Positions 45,068 to 53,369 of a stretch of DNA of 64,000 nucleotides are shown here, piece by piece. The notes below the pieces were generated by a model. That model saw only the letters and a program-made list of their open reading frames with translations. It was not told the origin of the DNA and did no database searches. This DNA is from JALZUV01 sp964654855 (GTDB lineage Bacteria; Pseudomonadota; Alphaproteobacteria; Rickettsiales; JALZUV01), in NCBI GenBank assembly GCA_964654855.1, contig CAZZJS010000009.1, positions 3,268-67,267 of the forward strand, in the 5' to 3' direction. Position 1 is the stretch's first letter. Each line of letters starts with the position of its first letter. The position numbers were made by a program, and so were the translations under genes.

Positions 45068-45415
45068 CTATAGAGTCGCTACAACCGTCATCTCCACCCA
45101 GCATTCTGGTTTTGCCATAGCAGCTTCTACACAGGTGCGCGCAGGACGCGGGGCTTCGCCTAGCCACTCCCCCCATATCGCATTCATGCGAGCTGCTTGC
45201 GAGATATCTTTGATATGAATCATCACATGGAGCATTTTTGTTTTATCAGAGCCTACTTCGGCCAAGTGATCGTCAATACGCGCCAATACCTGACGGGTCT
45301 GCTCTTCTAAATCTCCGTCGTAGCTATTAGCCACCTGCCCACACAGATAAACCATCCCATTATGGGTAACAATACGGCTAAGTTTTTCACCACTACGGTA
45401 ACGTTCGATTGTCAT
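45068..45415 (-). CDS. RidA-family protein
   Basis: 115 residues of the YjgF/YER057c/UK114 family; RidA members hydrolyse reactive enamine/imine intermediates made by PLP enzymes. GMVYLCGQVA near 20-30, the conserved Arg in RPARTCVEA and Glu in VEMTVVA near the C-terminus are present. ATG 45415 is preferred over a TTG at 45436 because GAGAAG lies about 7 nt upstream. It lacks some archetypal RidA residues, so another subgroup is possible. The 164 bp on its 5' side up to the prepilin remnant hold no gene. Confidence 0.85.
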   Translation of the reverse strand: MTIERYRSGEKLSRIVTHNGMVYLCGQVANSYDGDLEEQTRQVLARIDDHLAEVGSDKTKMLHVMIHIKDISQAARMNAIWGEWLGEAPRPARTCVEAAMAKPECWVEMTVVATL

Positions 45416-45579
45416 GATCGCTTCTCTCTTTATCAAAATATAATACTTATTTCACACTTAGAGGAATGGCTGCACGTCTTGCACACCATTGGAACTAATC
45501 ATTACACAGAATTAGTGAAGATGAAACCGATACTTCAAAGCACATGGGATGATTTACGGATGGCAGCTTAAAAAGCGAA

Positions 45580-46079
45580 TCAATCAAAAAAAAAATCCAT
45601 GCGGCACACAATTCCTTGAGTAGAGAGGCCGTATGACTCGTCAGTTCCCGGATTAGTATTACAACCTGTAACAGTGAACCCATCTCTTCCAAAAACTTTT
45701 CCTGTATCCGCTATTCCGTCATCCATTTTACTATCAATACTTTGAGCGTCCGCAGCGGATAAAGCGGCTAGATTAAAATTGTTACCTTCTGCACCTAGAG
45801 AAACTCTATTACCAACTTTGCCAAAAATTCCTGTTGAGGTATACCCAAATTTATAACCAGCTCCACTGATAGAAGAAGCGGGGCTATTGGTTAAGTCGGA
45901 GCGAGGATTGGCCGAAACTGCTAGGCCATTGTAACTACCTGGTATTATTTCAGATAAACTAAGGTGCTGCCACGCTCTTATCGTTTCATAAACTTCGTCG
46001 CCAGACACCGTATCTGTAGCCTCAATGGTCGAATCACCAATACAATAGAAAGCTCTAAAAGCGTAAAGCCTTGTTTCAT
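45580..46079 (-). pseudogene. Prepilin-like gene with internal deletion and frameshift
   Basis: ATG 46079 starts MKQGFTLLELSIVLVI, a type IV prepilin cleavage/methylation signal (Gly4, Phe5, Glu10). Right after Ile16 this frame is lost. A different frame continues GDSTIEATDTVSGDEVYETIRAWQHLS... to 45580, resembling the C-terminal half of long type II/IV pseudopilins. The rest of the hydrophobic helix and the domain between are missing. The junction sits on GGTGATT (46032-46038), readable in both frames, as expected from recombination between short direct repeats. AAGAAG precedes the ATG. The gene should not give a functional pilin. Confidence 0.7.
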
Positions 46080-46126
46080 ACTTCTTACACTATCAGGAAA
46101 TGGTAAAAAATTGATTAAAATAGAAA

Positions 46127-46200
46127 TGGCTGGGGTACCTGGATTCGAACCAGGGATCACGATACCAAAAACCGATGCCTTACCACTTGGCCATACCCCA
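46127..46200 (-). tRNA. tRNA-Gln (anticodon TTG)
   Basis: 74 nt including the encoded CCA. Acceptor TGGGGTA/TACCCCA, D-arm GCC/GGC, T-arm CCTGG TTCGAAT CCAGG all pair. The anticodon loop TTTTGGT reads TTG, decoding CAA (and CAG by wobble). The anticodon stem has one U27-U43 mismatch and a G-U pair, otherwise normal. Position 37 is G rather than the usual A. It lies between cutA and the prepilin remnant. Confidence 0.95.
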
Positions 46201-46232
46201 GCACCGGTGAGTCTTTTAGCTCAAACTTTTCG

Positions 46233-46556
46233 CTACGGCAAGCTTGTTTCGTGCTTTATCCACTCTAAATAATGTGGATGTCCGTCAAGAATGGGCCAAA
46301 CTACCACAGATGGGCAATCATAGGAATGTAATTTGGTGATTAAAGCGGTTGCTTGGCTCTGCTTATCCGCTGTCGTTTTCATAATGGCGCTGCACTCAGA
46401 AGCCTGCTCTCGCTTGCCTTCCCAGCGATAATAAGACGTCACATCTGAAGATAAATTCGCACAAGCGATGAGTCGCGCCTCCAACAAAGCATCAATAATT
46501 TTCTTCGCCTCTTGCTGATTCGGAAAAGTTGCATAGAGGCTCACATAATCGGTCAT
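46233..46556 (-). CDS. cutA: CutA divalent-cation tolerance protein
   Basis: 107 residues, the usual size of this small trimeric ferredoxin-like protein linked to copper tolerance. ARLIACANL, SYYRWEGK and LHSYDCPSVVVWPI are the family segments. ATG 46556 makes an ATGA overlap with the rarA stop and gives the standard N-terminus; the open frame upstream lies inside rarA. Its biochemical role is still unclear in the family. Confidence 0.93.
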   Translation of the reverse strand: MTDYVSLYATFPNQQEAKKIIDALLEARLIACANLSSDVTSYYRWEGKREQASECSAIMKTTADKQSQATALITKLHSYDCPSVVVWPILDGHPHYLEWIKHETSLP

Positions 46557-47851
46557 GAGGCCTTCTTTCGCTGTTCGCGCAGCTTCGCCCAATATTCGAG
46601 GCGCTTTTGAATATCGCGTTCAAAGCCACGCTCGACTGGCTGGTAATATTCTGGCGACCCCATGTCATCGGGGAAATACTCCTGCCCGCTATAGCCATCA
46701 GGCATATCGGGGTCATATTGATACCCCTCACCATAGCCGACCTGTTTCATCATTTTAGTGCTACCATTTAGGATATGCGCAGGTGGCATGAGCGAGCCAT
46801 TCGCCTTCGCATCCTTAGCAGCGGCTTTATACGCCACATAAGCCGCATTCGATTTCGGCGCGGTTGCCAAATATACAACCGATTGCGCCAAAGCCAGCTC
46901 TCCCTCCGGTGATCCTAGGAAAGAGTAAGCCTGCTGTGCTGCCATACATTGAGTCAGCGCATTGGGATCAGCCATGCCGATATCCTCAACCGCCATACGC
47001 ACTAACCGGCGCGACAGATAGAGCGGATCTTCGCCGCCATCCAACATACGGCAGAACCAATAGAGCGACGCCTGAACATCCGAACCTCGCACCGCCTTAT
47101 GCAATGCCGAGATCAAATTATAGTGGCTATCTTGATGCTTATCATAAACGGGGGCACGGCGACCTATAAACTGCGCGAGCGCCGCTTCATCCATAGGCGT
47201 GTCACCGCTCGTAGCAAGCACCTCTTCCGCCATATTGAGGAGCGCACGGCCATCACCATCGGCCATTGTCACGAGTGCAAGCTGCGCGCCTTCGGTTAGC
47301 GGTAGCTCCCTGCCCTCCGCTTCAGCCGCACGAGCAAGAAGCGCTAATAGTGCCTCATCGTCCAAACGTTTCAGCACCACCAGCTTGCAACGTGATAGCA
47401 ATGCGGCATTTAATTCAAAAGAGGGATTCTCCGTCGTCGCGCCGACCAGCGTGATCGTGCCATCTTCCACCACTGGCAAAAATGCATCTTGCTGGGCGCG
47501 ATTAAAGCGATGAATCTCATCGACAAATAGAATAGTGCGTTTGCCATCTTTTGCCATTTGGCGCGCTGCTTCAAATTGCTTTTTAAGGTCGTTCACGCCA
47601 GACGTGACCGCCGAAGCACTCATTAACTCGCAATCGCTCACATCGGCCAATGCCCGTGCGAGGGTCGTTTTCCCGCAACCTGGAGGCCCCCATAGGATAA
47701 GCGAGGCCACTTTACCACTGGCGAGCATTCGGCCAATCGCGGCGTCTTCAGCCAGCACGTGATCTTGGCCGACAATCTCTTCGACTGAACGTGGGCGCAG
47801 CCTATCCGCCAAAGGGGCCGTATTTTCTGTTACCGCTGCGAGTAAATCCAT
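46553..47851 (-). CDS. rarA: RarA/MgsA AAA+ replication-recombination ATPase
   Basis: Clamp-loader-like ATPase acting at stalled forks. 432 residues. RPRSVEEIVGQ, Walker A GPPGCGKTT (55-63), Walker B FVDEIH (Asp111, Glu112) and TTENPSFELNAALLSR as sensor 1; C-terminal tetramerisation part with ALHKAVRGSDVQASLYW. Coupled by TAATG to the protease upstream and by ATGA to cutA downstream. Confidence 0.95.
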   Translation of the reverse strand: MDLLAAVTENTAPLADRLRPRSVEEIVGQDHVLAEDAAIGRMLASGKVASLILWGPPGCGKTTLARALADVSDCELMSASAVTSGVNDLKKQFEAARQMAKDGKRTILFVDEIHRFNRAQQDAFLPVVEDGTITLVGATTENPSFELNAALLSRCKLVVLKRLDDEALLALLARAAEAEGRELPLTEGAQLALVTMADGDGRALLNMAEEVLATSGDTPMDEAALAQFIGRRAPVYDKHQDSHYNLISALHKAVRGSDVQASLYWFCRMLDGGEDPLYLSRRLVRMAVEDIGMADPNALTQCMAAQQAYSFLGSPEGELALAQSVVYLATAPKSNAAYVAYKAAAKDAKANGSLMPPAHILNGSTKMMKQVGYGEGYQYDPDMPDGYSGQEYFPDDMGSPEYYQPVERGFERDIQKRLEYWAKLREQRKKAS

Positions 47852-48654
47852 TATTGCAGGTTAAATTGTTTGAGCATTTGGCTCAACACTTCTGAAGGCA
47901 CAGCAAAACCAATCCCGTGACTACCGCCTGATTGCGAGAAAATCGCCGCGTTGATACCGACAAGCCTGCCCTGCATATCGACTAAAGCTCCACCTGAGTT
48001 CCCCGGATTAATCGCCGCATCAGTTTGAATGAATGCCTGCGATTTCGGAATCTTTTTCGATAGCTCGCCGACACCACGTGCTAATGCTGAAACAATACCA
48101 CTGGTCACTGTCTGGCCGACTCCGAAAGGGTTACCAATAGCCAACACCAAGTCGCCCACCTCAAGCGAAGTAGAACGAGCGAGCGGTAAATAAGGCAGCT
48201 TAGTACCTTTCGTATCCATCATTAAAATGGCTAAATCCGTTTCTTTATCCAGCGAAACAATACGTGCGGGGTATTCACGCTTATCATTCAGCACTACGGT
48301 GATTTCATCGCTTTGCGCGACCACATGGCTACTGGAAACGAGAATTCCTTCAGGATGCACAATTACGCCAGAGCCTAACGACTGCACCACACGTTCCTGT
48401 GTCAATTTTCGGCGATCAGGCTGCACACCAAAAAAACGACGAAAGACCGGATCATTATAAAAGCGAGCTAAAGGTGTTGCTACTGTCACACGGCGTTTCG
48501 TATAGATATTCACAACCGCCGGAGCTGCTTTCTTCACTACAGGCGAGAATGAGAGCTGCACTTGCGCCGGAGCCGTAGGCACTAAACGCTGCTGCGCCTG
48601 TGCCGGCAGCATAAAATAGAATACAAAAAACGCTATAAGGGAGAATAACCGCAT
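47851..48654 (-). CDS. Trypsin-like serine protease (DegP/HtrA catalytic domain only)
   Basis: 267 residues. Signal peptide 1-20 (cleavage after AQA), then an S1C protease domain with His110 (SSSHVV), Asp140 (KETDLAIL) and Ser220 (NPGNSGGAL), so the triad is complete. It stops right after the protease domain: the PDZ domain(s) usual in the alphaproteobacterial homologue beside rarA are absent, and no PDZ-coding remnant remains, since rarA begins at once (TAATG). Periplasmic. It is a PDZ-less protease or a shortened gene. Confidence 0.85.
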   Translation of the reverse strand: MRLFSLIAFFVFYFMLPAQAQQRLVPTAPAQVQLSFSPVVKKAAPAVVNIYTKRRVTVATPLARFYNDPVFRRFFGVQPDRRKLTQERVVQSLGSGVIVHPEGILVSSSHVVAQSDEITVVLNDKREYPARIVSLDKETDLAILMMDTKGTKLPYLPLARSTSLEVGDLVLAIGNPFGVGQTVTSGIVSALARGVGELSKKIPKSQAFIQTDAAINPGNSGGALVDMQGRLVGINAAIFSQSGGSHGIGFAVPSEVLSQMLKQFNLQ

Positions 48655-48679
48655 GAAGAGTTTATAAAGCTCTCAACGA

Positions 48680-48707
48680 AAAAGGCCACCCCAAAGGGTG
48701 GCCTTTT
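48680..48707 (-). terminator. Terminator of the alpha (rpsM-rplQ) unit
   Basis: A perfect 12-bp stem AAAAGGCCACCC / GGGTGGCCTTTT with a 4-nt loop, running into TTTTT on the minus strand, 27 bp after rplQ. It ends the ribosomal superoperon before the protease gene. Confidence 0.92.
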
Positions 48708-48734
48708 AGAATAACTCCGTCGAGCTATTTTAGC

Positions 48735-49187
48735 TTAAGCAGTAGCTGCTTTAGCAGGTGTTTCTTCAGCCGGAGCTTCAACATCATCAAATGTTTCTAC
48801 TGGGCCTGAATCTTGACCTTTAGCTGATTCGTCGCGATCAACAAGCTCGATGATTGCCATTGGCGCATTATCGCCATAACGGAAACCCGCTTTAAGTACG
48901 CGTACATAACCGCCTTGACGATCTTTATAGCGTTCAGCAAGAACATCAAAAAGCTTCTTCGCTTGAGCCTTATCAGCCAATTGCGCAAGCGCCTGACGAC
49001 GATGGTGCAATTCACCTTTTTTACCCAAAGTGATAAGCTTCTCAACGATAGGCTTAAGCTCCTTTGCTTTCGGCAATGTCGTTTTGATTTGCTCGTGCTT
49101 AATCAGCGATGAAGCCATATTCGTCCATAGCGCCTTACGGTGCGTAGAAGTACGATTTAGCTTACGGCCTTTCATGCGATGTTTCAT
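48735..49187 (-). CDS. rplQ: 50S ribosomal protein L17
   Basis: 150 residues: the conserved L17 core (MKHRMKGRKLNRTSTHRKAL start) plus a ~30-residue acidic, Ala/Glu/Thr-rich C-terminal tail not found in the 127-residue E. coli protein. Last gene of the superoperon, 27 bp after rpoA, followed by a strong terminator. Confidence 0.97.
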   Translation of the reverse strand: MKHRMKGRKLNRTSTHRKALWTNMASSLIKHEQIKTTLPKAKELKPIVEKLITLGKKGELHHRRQALAQLADKAQAKKLFDVLAERYKDRQGGYVRVLKAGFRYGDNAPMAIIELVDRDESAKGQDSGPVETFDDVEAPAEETPAKAATA

Positions 49188-49214
49188 GATTTAATCTCCA
49201 ATATTTCCTAGAAC

Positions 49215-50240
49215 CTAGTATGGCTCTTCGTATTTACGTGCTAGCTCTTCGATGCTTTCTGGCGGCCATTCCGCTACATCCATACCGAATTTCAAGCCCA
49301 TGTTACCCAATACATCTTTAATCTCGTTCAATGACTTACGACCAAAGTTTGGCGTTTTTAGCATTTCAGACTCAGACTTAAGAACAAGGTCACCAATATA
49401 AACGATATTATCATTCTTCAGGCAGTTAGCTGAACGAACAGAAAGCTCAAGCTCGTCTACTTTCTTCAGCAGATAAGGGCTGAATGGTAGTGCGTTCTCG
49501 TCTTCTTTCACTTCTTGCATTGGCGTATCTTCGAAGTTGATGAAGAGACGAACTTGATCCTGCATGATACGTGCTGAAAGTGCGACAGCATCTTCCGCAG
49601 TGATAGAACCATCAGTTTCAACAGAAAGCGAAAGTTTATCATAGTCAGTGCGTTGTCCCACACGTGCGTTATCTACTTTGTAGGATACTTTACGTACTGG
49701 GCTAAATAGTGCATCGATTGGAATCAAACCAATTGGAGCATCTTGTTGCTTGTTATCTGCTGCACGCACATAACCACTACCCACTTCAACCGTTAGTTCC
49801 ATATCAATTGAACCGTCTTTATCCAAAGTACAGATAACAAGATCCGTGTTGATGATTTCAACATCAGCTGGGCATTCGATTTGCGCAGCCGTTACTTCGC
49901 CAGCACCTTTTGCCTTAAGCGTCAATTTACGACGTTCTGGCGACTGTGCTTTAATACGAAGGTCTTTAATGTTCAAAATGATGTGTGTTACATCTTCACG
50001 TACACCTTCAATTGAAGAGAATTCGTGCAATACACCTTCAATCTTTACAGATGTTACTGCAGCACCTTGCAAGCTTGAAAGCAAGATACGGCGTAGCGCG
50101 TTACCTAATGTATAACCAAAACCACGCTCTAGTGGCTCTGCCACTACATCAGCACGGCTAAGAGATTTATCTTTCGGCAACACATCAATCGTGCTTGGTT
50201 TGATTAGATCTTGCCAGTTTTTATTCAAAATAGCGGACAT
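49215..50240 (-). CDS. rpoA: RNA polymerase alpha subunit
   Basis: 341 residues. The N-terminal assembly domain (~1-235, LERGFGYTLGNALRRILLSS) dimerises and binds beta/beta'. The C-terminal domain (~255-341; LELSVRSANCLKNDNI, FGRKSLNEIKDVL) contacts UP elements and activators. GGAG lies 9 nt before ATG. A 69-bp gap with a hairpin separates it from rpsK. Confidence 0.98.
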   Translation of the reverse strand: MSAILNKNWQDLIKPSTIDVLPKDKSLSRADVVAEPLERGFGYTLGNALRRILLSSLQGAAVTSVKIEGVLHEFSSIEGVREDVTHIILNIKDLRIKAQSPERRKLTLKAKGAGEVTAAQIECPADVEIINTDLVICTLDKDGSIDMELTVEVGSGYVRAADNKQQDAPIGLIPIDALFSPVRKVSYKVDNARVGQRTDYDKLSLSVETDGSITAEDAVALSARIMQDQVRLFINFEDTPMQEVKEDENALPFSPYLLKKVDELELSVRSANCLKNDNIVYIGDLVLKSESEMLKTPNFGRKSLNEIKDVLGNMGLKFGMDVAEWPPESIEELARKYEEPY

Positions 50241-50269
50241 TTTTTAGTCTCCGTTTACTTATTTCAGTA

Positions 50270-50291
50270 GCTCCTCTTATCAGAGAGAAGC
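50270..50291 (-). repeat. rpsK-rpoA intercistronic hairpin
   Basis: 8-bp arms GCTTCTCT / AGAGGAGC (one G-U pair) around a 6-nt loop in the 69-bp gap before rpoA. No T run follows, so it is not a terminator. An mRNA-processing or stability element is possible. Confidence 0.45.
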
Positions 50292-50309
50292 GAACATTAC
50301 TCGTTACGA

Positions 50310-50711
50310 TTAAACGCGACGGCGTTTTGGTGGGCGGCAACCATTATGCGGGATTGGCGTCACATCTTTAATCGATGTTACGTTCAAACCTGCTGCTTGC
50401 AACGCACGAAGAGCTGATTCACGACCACTACCAGGGCCAGTCACGACTACTTCAACCGTCTTTAAACCGTGTTCCATTGCTTTCACAGCAGCATCATCAG
50501 CTGTCACCTGCGCCGCAAATGGCGTAGACTTACGAGAGCCTTTGAAACCTTTATGACCCGCAGAAGACCAAGCCAGCGTATTGCCGCCTTTGTCTGTTAG
50601 GGTAACAATGGTGTTATTGAAGGTTGCAACGATATACGCCTTACCTTCAGGAATGTTCTTTTTACCTTTACGCTTAGCGCGTGTAGCAGCTGCTGTGGTA
50701 TTCTCTGACAT
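50310..50711 (-). CDS. rpsK: 30S ribosomal protein S11
   Basis: 133 residues (E. coli 129). AYIVATFNNTIVTLTDKGGN and GPGSGRESALRAL are the family segments; the basic end NGCRPPKRRRV is canonical. It lies in the platform of the small subunit. 14 bp after rpsM. Confidence 0.98.
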   Translation of the reverse strand: MSENTTAAATRAKRKGKKNIPEGKAYIVATFNNTIVTLTDKGGNTLAWSSAGHKGFKGSRKSTPFAAQVTADDAAVKAMEHGLKTVEVVVTGPGSGRESALRALQAAGLNVTSIKDVTPIPHNGCRPPKRRRV

Positions 50712-50725
50712 AATGCTATCCTACC

Positions 50726-51094
50726 CTATTTTTTCTTACCAGCGATTGCCACTGCTTTACCTTTACGCGTACGCGCATTGGTATGAGTACGTTGACCACG
50801 TACCGGCAGACGACGACGATGGCGTAAGCCGCGGTAGCAACCTAAATCCATCAAACGCTTAATGTTCATACTTACTTCACGACGAAGATCACCTTCTACA
50901 GTGTAATCGGCATCAATGGTTTCACGAACCTTGATTACTTCATCATCGCTATAATCTTTAGGGCGTTTACTTTGGTCAATTCCAGCTTTCGCAAGGATTT
51001 GAGCAGCAAACTTTGGACCAATACCATGAATATAAGTCAGCGAAATAATTCCGCGCTTATCATCAGGAATGTTCACACCGGCAATACGGGGCAT
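50726..51094 (-). CDS. rpsM: 30S ribosomal protein S13
   Basis: 122 residues. ARIAGVNIP-type start, GLRHRRRLPVRGQRTHTNARTRKG near the C-terminus contacts the P-site tRNA. GGAG lies 6 nt before ATG. It is the first gene after the internal promoter at 51149-51176, so it heads the rpsM-rpsK-rpoA-rplQ unit. Confidence 0.98.
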   Translation of the reverse strand: MPRIAGVNIPDDKRGIISLTYIHGIGPKFAAQILAKAGIDQSKRPKDYSDDEVIKVRETIDADYTVEGDLRREVSMNIKRLMDLGCYRGLRHRRRLPVRGQRTHTNARTRKGKAVAIAGKKK

Positions 51095-51148
51095 AATATC
51101 TCCACAAATTAACGTTTCTTGGGCCTCTTCCAGCCACAGGGAGCCGGC

Positions 51149-51176
51149 ACTATAGGAGGAAACAAGGGGAAGTCAA
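51149..51176 (-). promoter_or_regulatory. Sigma70-type promoter of the alpha unit
   Basis: TTGACT (51171-51176), 16-bp spacer, TATAGT (51149-51154), each five of six to consensus. It lies in the 88-bp gap between adk and rpsM and predicts a leader of about 45-50 nt. The leader could hold an autoregulatory structure. Confidence 0.7.
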
Positions 51177-51182
51177 CGGGTA

Positions 51183-51833
51183 TTATGCAGTATCAAGTAG
51201 TTTTTCTATCTCAACTGTGACTTCTTCAATCGACGCCATCGCATCGACCTGTTTCAGTACATTCTGCTGTTCGTAATAAGGCAATAATGGCGCTGTCATA
51301 TTGCGATAAGCCTCGAGACGCTTCGAAACCGTCTCAGCATTATCATCTTTACGGCGCGTGAAGTTAGTAGAGCCACATTTATCGCACACACCATCTTTTT
51401 GCGTAGGCTTGAAGTTATCGTGATATCCTTCACCACAATCGCCGCAAGAGAAACGCCCTGAGATACGCTCGACTAATGCTGCTTCATCTACTTTGAGCTC
51501 TAACACCATATCGAGCGTTAGAGATTCGCTTTCAAATAACCCTGTTAACGCTTCAGCTTGTGCTGTTGTGCGCGGGAAGCCATCCAAGATAAAACCTTTA
51601 GCGCAATCATCTTCTTTAATGCGCTGGTGGATCATTTCGATCATAATTTCGTCAGAAACAAGCTGACCTGCACTCATAATCGATTGCAATTCTTTCCCTA
51701 ACGCACTTCCTGATGCAACAGTCGCGCGCAGCATATCACCTGTGGAAAGCTGCGGGATACCTAATTTATCTTGAATAACTACCGCTTGCGTTCCTTTCCC
51801 TGCACCGGGAGGGCCTAATAGAATCAAAATCAT
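51183..51833 (-). CDS. adk: Adenylate kinase, zinc-finger LID type
   Basis: Interconverts AMP, ADP and ATP. 216 residues. P-loop GPPGAGKGT at 7-15 and DGFPRT. The LID carries CGDC...CDKC, a four-Cys zinc site like those of Gram-positive and some alphaproteobacterial enzymes, unlike the E. coli LID. adk between secY and rpsM is a common alphaproteobacterial order. Confidence 0.97.
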   Translation of the reverse strand: MILILLGPPGAGKGTQAVVIQDKLGIPQLSTGDMLRATVASGSALGKELQSIMSAGQLVSDEIMIEMIHQRIKEDDCAKGFILDGFPRTTAQAEALTGLFESESLTLDMVLELKVDEAALVERISGRFSCGDCGEGYHDNFKPTQKDGVCDKCGSTNFTRRKDDNAETVSKRLEAYRNMTAPLLPYYEQQNVLKQVDAMASIEEVTVEIEKLLDTA

Positions 51834-51839
51834 TTATAT

Positions 51840-53198
51840 TTACCGCTTTTTGCCTTTGTTACCGCGTAATTTTGCTTGTTTCAGTAAGCCTTCATACTGA
51901 TGAGCAAAAAGATGAGACTGTATTTGCCCGACAAAATCAAGGATCACATTCACTGTAATTAATAAGCTGGTACCACCGAGGAACAATGGCAATGAATATT
52001 TTGAGATGACGATCTCAGGAATCGCACAAACAAAAGCAAGGTATAGCGCGCCCACCACAGTGATACGTGTCGTCACATAATCCAAATATTTTGCCGTTTG
52101 CTGTCCTGGGCGAATCCCCGGCACATAAGCGCCATTCTTTTTCAAATTATCTGCTGTGTCATCCACATTGAACACTACAGCCGTATAGAAGAAAGCAAAG
52201 AATATCACGATCAACGCATAGAGCGTTACATAAAGCGTCGATCCATGCTGCAAATAAGAAGTCACAAGCGTGAGCCATTCAGGGCCATCGCCGCCACTGT
52301 TAAAGCCAGCAATCGTTAGTGGGAATAATAGAATCGAACTTGCGAAGATGGGTGGGATCACACCCGACATATTAATCTTAATCGGCAGATGCGTATTCTC
52401 ACCTTGATATTGCTTATTGCCCACCTGACGTTTCGGATGTTGAATCACCACACGGCGCTGTGCACGTTCCATAAATACGATAAACGCAAAGAGTGCTACA
52501 AGACCAACGAAAATCAACATCAGCATTTCTGTCGCAATCACTCCAGTACGACCCATCTCGAACATACTGGCAATCGCTGCGGGGAACTCCGCGATAATAC
52601 CCACGGTAATAATAAGCGAGATACCGTTACCGATACCACGCGCTGTAATCTGTTCGCCCAACCAAACGAGGAACATAACCCCACCTACAAGCGTTGCTGT
52701 TGCTGTAAAACGGAAGAACAAGCCGGGGTCAATCACCGCTGAAGAGCCGCTACTACCCGTCATACTCTCCAAACCAACCGCAATACCAAACCCTTGTAAT
52801 ATCGCCAAAACCACCGTTCCATAGCGCGTATATTGGTTCATCTTGCGTTTACCCGCCTCACCTTCTTTCTTCAAAGCGGCTAAATGCGGTGATGCCACCG
52901 TCATAAGCTGCAAGATAATCGAGGCAGAGATATAAGGCATAATCGTCAGTGCGAAAATCGTCATACGGCCAAGTGCACCACCCGAGAATACGTTAAACAT
53001 TCCCAATACGCCGCCTGATTGCTGTTCAAAAATCTCCTTCAAGATGAACGGATCAATGCCCGGGATCGGAATAAACGACCCTACCCGCGCAATGATGAGT
53101 GCACCCATCACAAATAACAGACGTTGTTTTAGTTCAGTCGCACGCGCGAATACGCTTAAATCCATATTCGCAGCCATTTTTTCAGCAGATGAAGCCAT
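51840..53198 (-). CDS. secY: SecY protein translocase channel subunit
   Basis: 452 residues, ten predicted transmembrane helices. It forms the SecYEG channel in the inner membrane. FIPIPGID near the N-terminus and RPGQQTAKYLD in the cytosolic C5 loop are recognisable. Unlike the usual tight rplO-secY packing, 171 bp with a terminator and a 24-bp inverted repeat precede it, so it appears to start its own unit with adk. No rpmJ (L36) follows it. Confidence 0.97.
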   Translation of the reverse strand: MASSAEKMAANMDLSVFARATELKQRLLFVMGALIIARVGSFIPIPGIDPFILKEIFEQQSGGVLGMFNVFSGGALGRMTIFALTIMPYISASIILQLMTVASPHLAALKKEGEAGKRKMNQYTRYGTVVLAILQGFGIAVGLESMTGSSGSSAVIDPGLFFRFTATATLVGGVMFLVWLGEQITARGIGNGISLIITVGIIAEFPAAIASMFEMGRTGVIATEMLMLIFVGLVALFAFIVFMERAQRRVVIQHPKRQVGNKQYQGENTHLPIKINMSGVIPPIFASSILLFPLTIAGFNSGGDGPEWLTLVTSYLQHGSTLYVTLYALIVIFFAFFYTAVVFNVDDTADNLKKNGAYVPGIRPGQQTAKYLDYVTTRITVVGALYLAFVCAIPEIVISKYSLPLFLGGTSLLITVNVILDFVGQIQSHLFAHQYEGLLKQAKLRGNKGKKR

Positions 53199-53227
53199 AA
53201 ATCGTTCTTTTTCTTAGTGTTTGTCTA

Positions 53228-53251
53228 ACATTTGAAAGATCTTCCAAATGT
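53228..53251 (-). repeat. 24-bp near-perfect inverted repeat in the secY leader
   Basis: 12-bp arms (plus strand ACATTTGAAAGA / TCTTCCAAATGT) differing at one symmetric position that becomes a G-U pair in the minus-strand RNA. It is centred about 40 bp before the secY ATG. It could be an operator for a dimeric regulator or a leader hairpin. No Shine-Dalgarno overlaps it. Confidence 0.65.
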
Positions 53252-53313
53252 ATCACAAAAGCTTCTATCGGTTATGACACTTAAAGTGAACCCCAAATAT
53301 TCTCTAAACAAAC

Positions 53314-53346
53314 AAAAATGCCGCCTCGAATGAGAGCGGCATTTTT
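53314..53346 (-). terminator. Intrinsic terminator between rplO and secY
   Basis: Perfect 11-bp arms AAAAATGCCGC / GCGGCATTTTT around an 11-nt loop, followed on the minus strand by TTTTTGTTTGTTT. It begins 24 bp after the rplO stop. It should end most transcripts of the S10-spc part before secY. Confidence 0.88.
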
Positions 53347-53369
53347 AGATTTGAAACTAAAGGACTAAA

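Noticed and set aside
45437..45579. Possible gene between RidA and the prepilin remnant
   Set aside because: Only short frames without ribosome sites or protein-like composition are present.
46127..46200. tRNA-Gln as an integration (att) site
   Set aside because: No integrase, no direct repeat of the tRNA 3' end and no foreign gene block nearby were seen.
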